From contig NZ_CP098740.1 of assembly GCF_026167665.1 (NCBI RefSeq), forward strand, positions 3,038,001 to 3,102,000: a stretch of DNA of 64,000 bases, written 5' to 3'. This DNA comes from Streptomyces drozdowiczii (GTDB lineage Bacteria; Actinomycetota; Actinomycetes; Streptomycetales; Streptomycetaceae). Under the pieces are notes generated by a model that worked only from the letters and a program-made list of their open reading frames with translations, had not been told where the DNA came from and searched no databases. Positions 16,385 to 25,920 of this stretch are shown piece by piece (positions within the stretch are counted from its first letter, which is position 1; each line of letters starts with the position of its first letter). The translations under genes were made by a program, and so were the position numbers.

Positions 16385-17350
16385 CTACCCCTTCGCGACC
16401 TTCCGCACCTGGCTCCGCACCGCCCCCATGCTCGCCCCGATGACCAGCGCGATCGCGAGGGCGTCCGTCAGGGACAGGGCCTGGTGGAGGATGAGGAATC
16501 CGGCCATGGCGGCGATCGCCGGTTCCAGACTCATCAGGATGGCGAAGGTGGGCGCGGGCAGGCGGCGCAGCGCGATGAGTTCCAGGGTGTACGGGAGTAC
16601 GGAACTGAGCAGCGCGACGGCCGCGCCGAGCCCGAGTGTCGTGGGGACGACGAGCTTGGAGCCGGCGTCCATGATGCCGAGGGGCAGCGAGAGGAGCGCG
16701 GCGACCACCATCGCCAGGGCCAGGCCGTCGGCCTGGGGGAAGCGGCGGCCGGTGCGGGCGCTGAAGACGATGTACGCCGCCCACATCGCCCCGGCCCCCA
16801 GCGCGAAGGCGGCGCCCACCGGGTCGAGCCGGTCGAAGCCACCGCCGCTCAGCAGGACGACGCCGCCGAGGGCGAGGGCCGCCCAGACGACGTTGACCAG
16901 GCGGCGCGAGGCGATCACGGACAGGGCGAGCGGGCCGAGCACTTCGAGGGTGACGGCGGCGCCGAGCGGGATGCGGTCGGCGGCCTGGTAGAACAGCGTG
17001 TTCATGCCGCCCATGGCGATGCCGAAGGCGATCACGGTGCCCCAGTCGGCCCGCGAGTGGCCGCGCAGTTTCGGGCGGCAGACGACGAGCAGGACGAGCG
17101 CGGCGGCGGCCAGCCGCAGGGTGACGACCCCGAGCGCCCCGGCCCGGGGCATCAGCAGCACCGCGATGGCGGCGCCGAACTGCACGGACAGCCCGCCCGC
17201 GACGACCAGCGCGACCGGGGCGAGCGCGGCCCGCCGCCCGCCGGGCCGCTCCGGACCGCCGAGCGTCGGCGAGACGACCGCCTCCGGCACGGCGACGGCG
17301 GCGGCTGCGGCCGGTTCTGCGGCGGCGGCGGTGGTGGGCCGGTCATTCAC
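16385..17350 (-). CDS. EamA/DMT family transporter (RhtA-like)
   Basis: This 321-residue protein has ten predicted membrane helices in two EamA repeats, as in drug/metabolite transporters that export amino acids or related metabolites. Examples are ALAPVALVVAGGLSVQFGAA in repeat 1, YQAADRIPLGAAVTLEVLGP at the end of repeat 1, and SLEPAIAAMAGFLILHQALS in repeat 2. The Ala/Pro-rich first 40 residues are a cytoplasmic extension. It is convergent with the HxlR gene (4 bp apart) and divergent from the conservon. Confidence 0.88.
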   Translation of the reverse strand: MNDRPTTAAAAEPAAAAAVAVPEAVVSPTLGGPERPGGRRAALAPVALVVAGGLSVQFGAAIAVLLMPRAGALGVVTLRLAAAALVLLVVCRPKLRGHSRADWGTVIAFGIAMGGMNTLFYQAADRIPLGAAVTLEVLGPLALSVIASRRLVNVVWAALALGGVVLLSGGGFDRLDPVGAAFALGAGAMWAAYIVFSARTGRRFPQADGLALAMVVAALLSLPLGIMDAGSKLVVPTTLGLGAAVALLSSVLPYTLELIALRRLPAPTFAILMSLEPAIAAMAGFLILHQALSLTDALAIALVIGASMGAVRSQVRKVAKG

Positions 17351-17600
17351 TGGGGGCCTGTCCTTCTGGGTCCTGAATCATGCGGTATTTCCACTCCCCC
17401 AGGCTAACGGTCAGAAATTGACAAGTTGAAATCAGAAACAGAACAGTTTTCACCACAAGTTCTTCCCAACCCGTTCCCCAATTCTCATATAGTGACGGGG
17501 ACTTACTCCTGAATCAGCTGTTCCAGTTGTCCCGCTTGTCTCCGGTGCCACGCTCGTCCGAACCGCCCCGTCCGCCGCCGTCCGCCCCAAGGACTCCGCT
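17351..17600. promoter_or_regulatory. Divergent promoter region of the conservon and EamA gene
   Basis: This 250-bp stretch lacks a supported gene. The middle (about 17400-17520) is clearly AT-richer than the surroundings, as expected for promoters in Streptomyces. Just before the conservon start there is AAGGA about 9 bases upstream of the TTG. I saw no convincing hairpin or riboswitch. Confidence 0.5.
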
Positions 17601-19046
17601 TTGCGCCCCTCTACCCGGCCGACCGCACTGGCCCTTCCGGTCACGGCCGCCCTCACCGCTGCCCTGAGCGTGTGGGCGACCTTCGCCGCTCCCGCATCGG
17701 CCAGGACCGCGGTGGCCTGGGGCTCCGGCGCGGCCGCCGTACTCCTCGTGGCCGCCGTCACCACCGCCGTCCACGCCCGGGCCACGGTGCGCCGGCTCCG
17801 CGAGACGCACGCCGCCGAGAGCGCCCGGTTCACGGCGGAGGTCTCGCGCATGGTCTCGGCCTCTGCGGCCGAGGCCCAGAAGTTCACCGCGGAGAACGCC
17901 CGCGTCAAGGCGGCCGCCGCCGCCGGGACGGCGAAGGCCAAGGAGGAGGCCGAGGCCGCCGCCGCCCGCCTCACCGCCGAGAACGCCCGGCTGAAGGCCC
18001 GCGCCTCGCGCGCCGAGACCGAGCGCTCCGCCGCCCTCACCGCCTGCGCCAACGCGGCCGGCCGGATGCAGGCCCTCGCCACGAGCATGCTCGCCGACCT
18101 CCGCGAGATGGAGCACCGGCACACCTCCGAGGACGTCCTCGCCGACCTCCTCCACCTCGACCACCGCACCGCCCAGGCCGGCCGCCTCGCCGACTCCATC
18201 GCCGTGCTCACCGGCGCCCGCTCCGGCCGGCGCTGGGCCAAGCCCATCGTCATGGAGTCCGTGCTGCGCGGCGCGATGGGCCGGATCAGCGGCTACCAGC
18301 GCGTCCGGCTCCACTCCACCAGCGACGTCGCCGTCGCCGGTCACGCCGCCGAGGGCGTCATGCACGCCCTCGCCGAACTCCTCGACAACGCCGCGAACTT
18401 CTCGCCGCCCACCGCCGAGGTCCATGTGTACGTGGAGGAGGTCCCGGCCGGGATCGTCGTCACCGTCGAGGACAGCGGCCTCGTCATGAGCGAGGTGCAG
18501 CTGCGCCGGGCGGAGCGCGCGGTCGCCGCCGAGGAGACCGACCTCACCGGCCTGACCGGCACCCGCCTCGGGCTCGCCGTCGTCGGCCGGCTGGCCCGCA
18601 AGCACGGCCTGACCGTCTCCTTCCGGCCCTCCGCGCGCGGCGGCACCGGGGCGCTGATGATGCTCCCGCAGGAGATCATCACCCGGACCACCGCGGTCCG
18701 GACCGCCCCCGAACCCGCCGCCGCGTCCGCCGAGCCCGAGCCCGTCCACACCCTGGGGACGGACCCCGCCGCCCGGCCCGCCGCCCCCGAGCCCATGCGC
18801 TCCGACTCCGCCTCGGACACCACCGGCAACCTCCCGAAGTTCGGCGAGAGCGGCCTGCCCAAGCGCTCGCGCGGGCGCACCCTGGCCGCCGCCGAGGCCA
18901 GGGCCCGGGCCACCGCCCCCGAGCCCGCCCGGGAGACCGGCACGGCGGACGACGCGCCCGACCCCAAGGCCCGGGCGGCCCGCTTCAGCAGCTTCCGCAA
19001 CGCAGTACGGCCCGACTCCCCACCCCCGGAGGACAGCTCCCGATGA
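17601..19046 (+). CDS. cvnA: Conservon histidine-kinase-like protein CvnA
   Basis: This 481-residue membrane sensor starts at TTG. Two N-terminal membrane helices (about residues 8-30 and 38-58) are followed by a long Ala/Glu-rich coiled coil (about 62-145). Next comes a dimerisation/H-box-like segment, DVLADLLHLDHRTAQAGRLA, and then an HATPase_c domain with the N box HALAELLDNAANFSPP and G-box-like GLTGTRLGLAVVGRLA. The C-terminal 130 residues are low-complexity Pro/Glu/Ala. Conservons resemble eukaryotic G-protein-coupled systems and influence development and antibiotic production in Streptomyces. It overlaps cvnB by ATGA. Confidence 0.92.
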   Translation: MRPSTRPTALALPVTAALTAALSVWATFAAPASARTAVAWGSGAAAVLLVAAVTTAVHARATVRRLRETHAAESARFTAEVSRMVSASAAEAQKFTAENARVKAAAAAGTAKAKEEAEAAAARLTAENARLKARASRAETERSAALTACANAAGRMQALATSMLADLREMEHRHTSEDVLADLLHLDHRTAQAGRLADSIAVLTGARSGRRWAKPIVMESVLRGAMGRISGYQRVRLHSTSDVAVAGHAAEGVMHALAELLDNAANFSPPTAEVHVYVEEVPAGIVVTVEDSGLVMSEVQLRRAERAVAAEETDLTGLTGTRLGLAVVGRLARKHGLTVSFRPSARGGTGALMMLPQEIITRTTAVRTAPEPAAASAEPEPVHTLGTDPAARPAAPEPMRSDSASDTTGNLPKFGESGLPKRSRGRTLAAAEARARATAPEPARETGTADDAPDPKARAARFSSFRNAVRPDSPPPEDSSR

Positions 19047-19480
19047 CCGCGACCACCGACGAGAAGCTCAACTGGCTGCTGGAGGGGCTCCTCGAACGGA
19101 CCCCCGGCGCCCGGCACGCCCTCGTGCTGTCGAGGGACGGCCTCAAGCTGTGCCGTACGCCGGAACTCTCCGTCGACCAGGCCGACCAGCTCGCCGCGAT
19201 CTCCGCCGGCATCCAGAGCCTGTCCCACGGCGCGTCCGTGGAGTTCGGCAACGGCAACGGCGGCGTCCGCTCCGCCATGGCCGAGTTCTACGGCGGCATC
19301 CTGTTCATCGTGGAGGCGGGCGCCGGCGCCCACCTCGCGGTCGTCGCCGCCGAGAGCGCCGACGTGGGCCTCGTCGGCCACAACATGAGCGAGCTGGTCG
19401 AGCAGCTGGGCGAGCACCTGGTCGCCCCGCCGCGCGACCCCGTCGACGCGGTCGCCGCCGCCCGGGGCACGGCCGTATGA
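19043..19480 (+). CDS. cvnB: Roadblock/LC7 protein CvnB
   Basis: This 145-residue single-domain Roadblock/LC7 protein begins MTATTDEKLNWLLEGLLERT. Other features are HALVLSRDGLKLC (the strand-turn typical of the family) and FYGGILFIVEAGAGAHLAVV. In conservons, CvnB is thought to modulate the GTPase CvnD, by analogy with the Ras-like MglA/MglB pair. The length is normal. Overlaps of 4 bp on both sides indicate translational coupling with cvnA and cvnC. Confidence 0.92.
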   Translation: MTATTDEKLNWLLEGLLERTPGARHALVLSRDGLKLCRTPELSVDQADQLAAISAGIQSLSHGASVEFGNGNGGVRSAMAEFYGGILFIVEAGAGAHLAVVAAESADVGLVGHNMSELVEQLGEHLVAPPRDPVDAVAAARGTAV

Positions 19481-19835
19481 CGCCCCGCCCCGGCCGGGAC
19501 GACGCGCCGGACCGGCTGTACACCCTGACGGGCGGCCGCACCCGGTCCGACTCCGCCGCCTTCGACCTGGTCACGCTGGTCGTCGCCGAGTGCGAGCCGG
19601 CCCCCGGCATGCAGTCGGAGCACGTCGCGATCCTGCGGATGTGCGAACGGCCCACCGCGGTCGTGGAGATCGCCGCCGATCTCGACCTGCCCGTCAGCAT
19701 CGTGCGCATCCTGCTCTGCGATCTGCTCGACACCGGCCGGATCAGCGCCCGCCATCCGCGTACCGCACGCGTATCGGACCGGCTTCCCGCCCCGACATCC
19801 TGGAACAGGTGCTCGTTGGACTCCGCAACCTCTGA
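19477..19835 (+). pseudogene. cvnC: DUF742 protein CvnC, C-terminus frameshifted (reads into cvnD)
   Basis: This DUF742 protein starts MTPRPGRDDAPDRLYTLTGG and contains FDLVTLVVAECEPAPGMQSE and a winged-helix-like ILRMCERPTAVVEIAADLDL. The expected C-terminus, PDILEQVLVGLRNL, followed by a stop, is present but one frame over (ending at 19835). The shift occurs at about 19760-19785; one missing base explains it and gives 119 residues. In the frame as written, the ORF runs without a stop straight into CvnD (stop at 20463), predicting a 328-residue CvnC-CvnD fusion. A sequence error or a true fusion must be distinguished. Confidence 0.82.
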
Positions 19836-20463
19836 CCGCGCCGCCCTGAGAGCGACGGCCGACAACGGACTGAAGATAGTCGTGGTCGGCGGCTTCGGGG
19901 TCGGCAAGACCACCATGGTCCGATCCGTGAGCGAGATCCGTCCGCTCAACACGGAGGAGACGATGACCCGCGCGGGCGAGGCGGTCGACCACCTCGACGG
20001 CGTCGGGTCCAAGACGTCCACCACGGTCGCCTTCGACTTCGGCCGGATCAGCCTGGACGAACGCTCGGTGCTCTACCTGTTCGGCGCGCCCGGCCAGGAG
20101 CGCTTCTGGTTCCTGTGGGACCGGCTGTTCTCCGGCACCCTGGGCGCCGTCGTCCTCGTCGACACCCGGCGCCTGGCCGACTCCTGGTACGCGATCGACC
20201 GCCTCGAACACCACGGCACGCCGTTCATCGTCGCCTGCAACGACTTCGGCGGCCCGCTCCACACCGAGCAGCAGATCCGGGAAGCGCTCGACATCTCCCC
20301 GGACGTCCCGCTCGTGGAGTGCGACGCGCGCGACCGGTCCTCCAGCAAGTACGTGCTGATCACCCTGGTCGAGCATCTGCACCGGCTCTCGGCGGCCCGT
20401 ACGGAGGAGGCCCCCGCGCCCGCCGAGGACACCCCCGCCCTGACCCCGGAGCCCACCCCGTGA
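19816..20463 (+). CDS. cvnD: Conservon small GTPase CvnD
   Basis: This is a Ras-like GTP-binding protein. The Walker A motif is VVVGGFGVGKTTMVRSVSEI. A switch region with EAVDHLDGVGSKTSTTVAFD and the G3-like LYLFGAPGQERFWFLWDRLF follow. GAVVLVDTRRLADSWYAIDR and FIVACNDFGG (NKxD-like site) complete the fold. A TTG at 19816 gives 215 residues and slightly overlaps the natural cvnC end; this is the likely start if cvnC is intact in reality. The last 25 residues are Pro/Glu-rich. It probably acts with CvnA-C at the membrane. Confidence 0.88.
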   Translation: MDSATSDRAALRATADNGLKIVVVGGFGVGKTTMVRSVSEIRPLNTEETMTRAGEAVDHLDGVGSKTSTTVAFDFGRISLDERSVLYLFGAPGQERFWFLWDRLFSGTLGAVVLVDTRRLADSWYAIDRLEHHGTPFIVACNDFGGPLHTEQQIREALDISPDVPLVECDARDRSSSKYVLITLVEHLHRLSAARTEEAPAPAEDTPALTPEPTP

Positions 20464-21695
20464 CCGAGTGCCCCCACGCGTCCGGTGCCGTGCCGCTGTA
20501 CGGACCCCGCTTCCAGGGCGAACCGGCGGCGCTCTACCGGGAGCTGCGGCGCGACCACGGACCGGTCGCCCCGATCGTGCTGCCCGGTGACGTCCCGGCC
20601 TGGCTCGTCCTCGGCTACCGCGAGCTGCACCAGGTCACCGGGGACCCGGCCCTCTTCACCCGCGACTCGCAGCTGTGGAACCAGTGGGACGCGATCCCCG
20701 ACGACTGGCCGCTGATGCCGATGATCAGCCGGGACCAGCCGTCGATCCTCTACACGGTCGGCGAGCGCCACGGCCGCCGGGCGGCCGTGATCTGCGAGGC
20801 GCTGGAGGCCACGAACCCCTTCGAACTCAAGAAGAGCACCGAGGAGTTCGCGGACGAACTGATCGACGCGTTCTGCGCGGCCGGTTCGACGGACCTCATC
20901 GCTGATTACGCGATGCTCCTCCCCGTACGCGTCCTGGCGAAGCTGTACGGCTTCTCGGACGACAAGGGCCCCGCCCTCGTCACCGCGATGAACGACATGA
21001 TCAACGGCGGGCCCACCGCGCTGGCCGGCCAGCGGCACATCGCCGCCTCCGTCTACGCGCTGCTCGCCGACCGGCGCGCCGAGCCCGGGGACGACGTCGC
21101 CTCCCGGATGCTCGCCAACACCGCCGGGTTCACGGACGAGGACGTGGCCCGGGACCTCATGGTGATGATGGCGGCCGGGCACCAGCCGACCGCCGACTGG
21201 ATCGGCAACTCGCTGCGCCTCATGCTCACCGACGACCGCTTCGCCGCCTCGCTCTCCGGCGGCCGGCACAGCGTCGGTGAGGCGATGAACGAGGTGCTGT
21301 GGGAGGACACCCCCAGCCAGAACATCGCCGGGCGCTGGGCCGCCCGCGACACGCACCTCGGCGGCCGCCACATCAAGGCCGGCGACCTGCTCGTCCTCTC
21401 CCTCGCCGGGGCCAACGCCGACCCCCAGGTCCGTACGGACGGCTCGACGCTCACCGGCGGCAACAACGCGTTCTTCTCCTTCAGCCACGGCGAGCACCGC
21501 TGCCCGTTCCCGGCGCAGGAGACCGCCGAGGTCATCGCCCGTACGGCCATCGAGGTCATCCTCGACCGGCTGCCCGACGTCGACCTCGCCGTCCCCGCCG
21601 AGCGGCTGACCCGGCGCCCCTCCCCCTGGCTGCGCGGCCTGACCGACCTACCCGTGACCTTCACGCCCACCCCGGCCCTTGGAGCTTCCAGATGA
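20460..21695 (+). CDS. cvnE: Cytochrome P450, CYP157-like, without ExxR
   Basis: This 411-residue P450 (GTG start, GTGA overlap with cvnD) has the heme-binding loop FSFSHGEHRCPFPAQ with the axial Cys at residue 348. The I-helix reads MMAAGHQPTADW. The K-helix, where nearly all P450s have E-x-x-R, reads E278-V-L-W281. Loss of the Arg is a published hallmark of the CYP157 family in Streptomyces, which is found in conservons next to CYP154. Substrate is unknown, and such proteins may be regulatory or heme sensors rather than monooxygenases. Confidence 0.9.
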   Translation: MTECPHASGAVPLYGPRFQGEPAALYRELRRDHGPVAPIVLPGDVPAWLVLGYRELHQVTGDPALFTRDSQLWNQWDAIPDDWPLMPMISRDQPSILYTVGERHGRRAAVICEALEATNPFELKKSTEEFADELIDAFCAAGSTDLIADYAMLLPVRVLAKLYGFSDDKGPALVTAMNDMINGGPTALAGQRHIAASVYALLADRRAEPGDDVASRMLANTAGFTDEDVARDLMVMMAAGHQPTADWIGNSLRLMLTDDRFAASLSGGRHSVGEAMNEVLWEDTPSQNIAGRWAARDTHLGGRHIKAGDLLVLSLAGANADPQVRTDGSTLTGGNNAFFSFSHGEHRCPFPAQETAEVIARTAIEVILDRLPDVDLAVPAERLTRRPSPWLRGLTDLPVTFTPTPALGASR

Positions 21696-22924
21696 CCGCG
21701 CCCGCCGAAGAAGCCACCGACCGCATCGTCCTCGACCCCTTCGTCACCGACCTCGCGGGCGAGAGCGCGCGGCTGCACGCGGCGGGCCCGCTCGCCCGGG
21801 TCGAGCTACCGGGCGGGGTGCCGGTCTACACCGTCACGCACTACGCGGAGGCGAAGGCGCTGCTCACCGACAGCCGCCTGGTCAAGGACATCAACGTGTG
21901 GGGCGCCTGGCAGCGCGGCGAGATCCCGCTCGACTGGCCGCTCATCGGCCTCGTCAACCCGGGCCGCACCATGCTCACCGCCGACGGCGCCGAGCACCGC
22001 CGGCTGCGCGGCCTGGTCGCGCAGGCGCTCACCGTGCGCCGGGTGGAGCGGCTGCGCGAGGGCATCGAGGCCCGTACGAAGGTGCTGCTCGACCGGCTGG
22101 AGGAGCACGCGGCGGGCGAAACGGTGGACCTGAAGGCGGAGTTCGCCTACCCGCTGCCGATGAACGTGATCAGCGAGCTGATGGGCATCGATTCGGCGGA
22201 CCTGCCGCGGATGAAGGAACTGTTCGACAAGTTCTTCTCCAACCTGACGCCCCGCGCCGAGGTCCCGCAGATGATGGCGGACATCCACACCCTGTTCTCG
22301 CGCATCCTGGCCGAGAAGAAGGAGTCCCCCGGCGACGACCTGACCGGGGCGCTGCTCCTGGCGTCCGAGGACGGGGACCACCTCACCGACGACGAGATCC
22401 TCAACACCCTGAAGCTGATCATCGCGGCGGGCCACGAGACGACCATCAGCCTCATCGTGAACGCGGTGGTCGCGCTGGAGACCCACCCCGAGCAGCGGCG
22501 GGCGGTGCTGGCCGGCGAGGTGGGCTGGGACGGGGTGATCGAGGAGACGCTGCGCTGGTCGGCGCCGACCTCGCACATCCTGATCCGGTTCGCCACGGAG
22601 GACATCGAGGTGGGCGGCCGGGTGCTGCCGAAGGGCGAGGGCGTCATGACGTCGTTCGCGGCGATCGCGCACGACGAGGGGCAGTGGGGGGCGTCGGCCA
22701 CGGAGTTCGACGCGACCCGCTCCCCGAACCGCCACATCTCCTTCGGGCACGGCCCGCACGTCTGCCCGGGGGCCGCGCTGTCCCGCCTGGAGGCGTCGGT
22801 GGCGCTGCCCGCGCTGTACGCCCGCTTCCCGGAGCTGTCCCTCGCCGTCCCGGCGTCCGAGCTGCGCAACAAGCCGATCGTCACGCAGAACGACCTGTAC
22901 GAACTCCCGGTCACGCTGCGCTGA
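21692..22924 (+). CDS. Cytochrome P450, CYP154-like
   Basis: This 410-residue P450 carries all canonical motifs: the I-helix IIAAGHETTISLIVN, the K-helix EETLRWSAP (intact E-x-x-R), and the heme loop ISFGHGPHVCPGAALSRLEA. Its similarity to CYP154 is inferred from the pairing with a CYP157-like gene in a conservon and from the overall sequence. The start overlaps the previous stop by 4 bp (ATGA), so it is the last gene of the conservon operon. CYP154 enzymes hydroxylate steroids and other lipophilic compounds; the natural substrate here is unknown. Confidence 0.9.
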   Translation: MTAPAEEATDRIVLDPFVTDLAGESARLHAAGPLARVELPGGVPVYTVTHYAEAKALLTDSRLVKDINVWGAWQRGEIPLDWPLIGLVNPGRTMLTADGAEHRRLRGLVAQALTVRRVERLREGIEARTKVLLDRLEEHAAGETVDLKAEFAYPLPMNVISELMGIDSADLPRMKELFDKFFSNLTPRAEVPQMMADIHTLFSRILAEKKESPGDDLTGALLLASEDGDHLTDDEILNTLKLIIAAGHETTISLIVNAVVALETHPEQRRAVLAGEVGWDGVIEETLRWSAPTSHILIRFATEDIEVGGRVLPKGEGVMTSFAAIAHDEGQWGASATEFDATRSPNRHISFGHGPHVCPGAALSRLEASVALPALYARFPELSLAVPASELRNKPIVTQNDLYELPVTLR

Positions 22925-24160
<1,236 letters not shown>

Positions 24161-24175
24161 CCCGTACGCCCCGGA

Positions 24176-24209
24176 ACGGCCCTGCGCACCGCGAGGTGTG
24201 CGGGGCCGT
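24176..24209 (+). terminator. Hairpin terminator after serC
   Basis: A long GC-rich stem pairs ACGGCCCTGCGCACC with GGTGTGCGGGGCCGT around a GCGA loop, followed by TTCTG. It begins 16 bp after the serC stop, as expected for a factor-independent terminator in Streptomyces. Confidence 0.8.
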
Positions 24210-24269
24210 TTCTGCTTCACTCGACCCTACGATGATGGTCTCGACACCAGCCGTCCTGGGAGACCCGCG

Positions 24270-24887
24270 ATGTCCACAGCAGCCGTTGGCGCCGACGATG
24301 AGCGGGAACTGCTCAACACAGCGGACAGGATCTCGGAGCTGCATCCCGGCTACCGTGTCGAGATCATCGGGGGAGTGGTCACCGTGGCCCCGCTCCGGGA
24401 CGGCCCGCACGCGAACGCCCTGACCACGATCATGATCGCGCTCTTCGAAGCCGGGCTCGGCGGCGAGGAGACGGAAGTCCTCCAAGGCATCGGCCTATGG
24501 CTGCCGGGCGGCCCCGAAGACTTCGCGGTCCCCGATCTCGCCCTGGTGGACGTGGACTTCGATGATCACCTGATCGAGTACAACTGCTACGACCCCGCCG
24601 TCTTCCGCCTCGTCCTGGAGGTCACCTCCAGCAACTACGCCAGCGACCTCCGGCACAAGGTCGCCGCGTACGCCGAGGCGAAGATCCCCGTCTACGTGAT
24701 CCTCGACCGGAAGCACGAGCGCGTCCACGTCCTCACGGAACCGCTGGGCAGCTCGTACGACCGCCACGAGGTGTGCGCCCCCGGCCAGCAGGCGCCCCTG
24801 CCCGCGTCGATCGGCGCCGAGGTGAGCCTCGATGTCGCCGAACTGATCCAGGCGGGCCGCGCCAAGCCCCGTACGCCGGACGCCTGA
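24270..24887 (+). CDS. Uma2 family (DUF820) restriction-endonuclease-fold protein
   Basis: This 205-residue protein has the Uma2/DUF820 layout: a start helix with HPGYRVEIIGGVVTVAPLRD, the central PDLALVDVDFD with a candidate metal-binding Asp, and VLEVTSSNYASDLRHKVAAYA. The Glu and downstream Lys complete a PD-(D/E)xK-like site. Such proteins are abundant in actinobacteria and cyanobacteria, and their biological substrate is not established. GGGAGA precedes the ATG at 24270. It converges with the GNAT gene. Confidence 0.88.
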   Translation: MSTAAVGADDERELLNTADRISELHPGYRVEIIGGVVTVAPLRDGPHANALTTIMIALFEAGLGGEETEVLQGIGLWLPGGPEDFAVPDLALVDVDFDDHLIEYNCYDPAVFRLVLEVTSSNYASDLRHKVAAYAEAKIPVYVILDRKHERVHVLTEPLGSSYDRHEVCAPGQQAPLPASIGAEVSLDVAELIQAGRAKPRTPDA

Positions 24888-24891
24888 CGCG

Positions 24892-25386
24892 CTAGAGGCC
24901 CAGCCCCCACCGCTCCTCGCCGTCCTCCCACTCCCCCGTCCGCGTCAGACCCGCCCCGGCGGCCACCGCGGCCGACGCCGTGTGTTCGGGGTGGATGTGG
25001 GCGATCACGGTGCGCACGCCCGACTCACGCAGATGCGCGACCAGGCCCCGGGCCGCCTCCCCCGCGTAGCCCCGGCCCTGCCACGGGACGCCCACCACCC
25101 AGGCGATCTCGGCGCGGTCGCCGCGTACCGTCGCCTGCACGTACCCCACGAGGGCGTCGCCGGAGCGCAGCACCCAGTTCCACCACAGCTCGGCCGGATC
25201 CGGGGAGCCCGCCGTCTGCCGCATGTAGCGCGCCCGCAGCCCCTCCGGGGTCTCGGGGGCACCGCCCGTGAAGGCGTGCAGGGCCGGGTCGGCGAGGACG
25301 GCGGCCATCTCGGCCGCGTACTCCACCCGCAGGGGCAGCGCGTGCAGGCGGGGCGTGGCGAAGGGCTCGGGGGTGCGGGGGCTCAT
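24892..25386 (-). CDS. GNAT family N-acetyltransferase (RimJ/RimL-like)
   Basis: This 164-residue acyltransferase has the RimJ-type N-terminus FATPRLHALPLRVEYAAEMA, central strands with NWVLRSGDALVGYVQATV, and the acetyl-CoA-binding loop VGVPWQGRGYAGEAARGLVA (Q/R-x-x-G-x-G/A). The final TASAAVAAGAGLTRTGEWED is the usual C-terminal segment. The substrate, possibly a protein N-terminus or small amine, is not predictable. It lies divergently from the PPOX gene. Confidence 0.9.
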   Translation of the reverse strand: MSPRTPEPFATPRLHALPLRVEYAAEMAAVLADPALHAFTGGAPETPEGLRARYMRQTAGSPDPAELWWNWVLRSGDALVGYVQATVRGDRAEIAWVVGVPWQGRGYAGEAARGLVAHLRESGVRTVIAHIHPEHTASAAVAAGAGLTRTGEWEDGEERWGLGL

Positions 25387-25468
25387 GGTCCGGGGACCTT
25401 ACGCGAATCGGCGGCGGCGCGTCCGCTGCCCGGATGAGCCCCGGGCCGTACCGGCGGACCATGGAGGC

Positions 25469-25864
25469 ATGGATACGATCCCGCAGCTCAGGCCCTTCGT
25501 GAAGCAGTACGCGGTCCTGCTGAGCACGCGGCGGCAGGACGGGACGCACGCCGACACCCCGGTCAACATCGCGGTCGAGGGCGACCACGCCTACATCCGG
25601 ACGTTCTCCTCGGCGTGGAAGGTGGAACGCATGCGCAACCACCCGGTGGTGCGGATCGGCCCGTGCACCGTACGCGGCCACCCCACCGGCCCCCAGATCG
25701 AGGCCCACGCACGCCTCCTCCCGGCGGGCTCGAAGGAGAACACGCACGCGTCGCGGATGCTGTCCCGCAAGTACCCGGCGATGCAGGGCGTCCTCGTCCC
25801 GCTCACCCACCGGCTGAAACGGGACCGGACACTCCATTACGAGATCCGGCCCATGGATTCCTGA
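25469..25864 (+). CDS. PPOX-class (F420/flavin-dependent) oxidoreductase
   Basis: This 131-residue split-barrel protein of the pyridoxamine-phosphate-oxidase-like superfamily begins MDTIPQLRPFVKQYAVLLST. It continues with TPVNIAVEGDHAYIRTFSSA, WKVERMRNHPVVRIGPCTVR and ARLLPAGSKENTHASRML. It resembles the TIGR03666-type subfamily that uses F420 in mycobacteria. The first ATG, 8 bases upstream in another frame, is disregarded. The cofactor and substrate are inferred only at family level. Confidence 0.85.
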   Translation: MDTIPQLRPFVKQYAVLLSTRRQDGTHADTPVNIAVEGDHAYIRTFSSAWKVERMRNHPVVRIGPCTVRGHPTGPQIEAHARLLPAGSKENTHASRMLSRKYPAMQGVLVPLTHRLKRDRTLHYEIRPMDS

Positions 25865-25920
25865 GTCAAGTCCCGCCCTGGGTAGGTAAGTTGGAGGAGC
25901 TGCCGGCCGACGGGAGGGCG

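Noticed and set aside
20460..22924. P450 pair as a biosynthetic gene cluster
   Set aside because: The genes are coupled to cvnA-D and fit the CYP157/CYP154 conservon pair. No scaffold-building enzymes are nearby.
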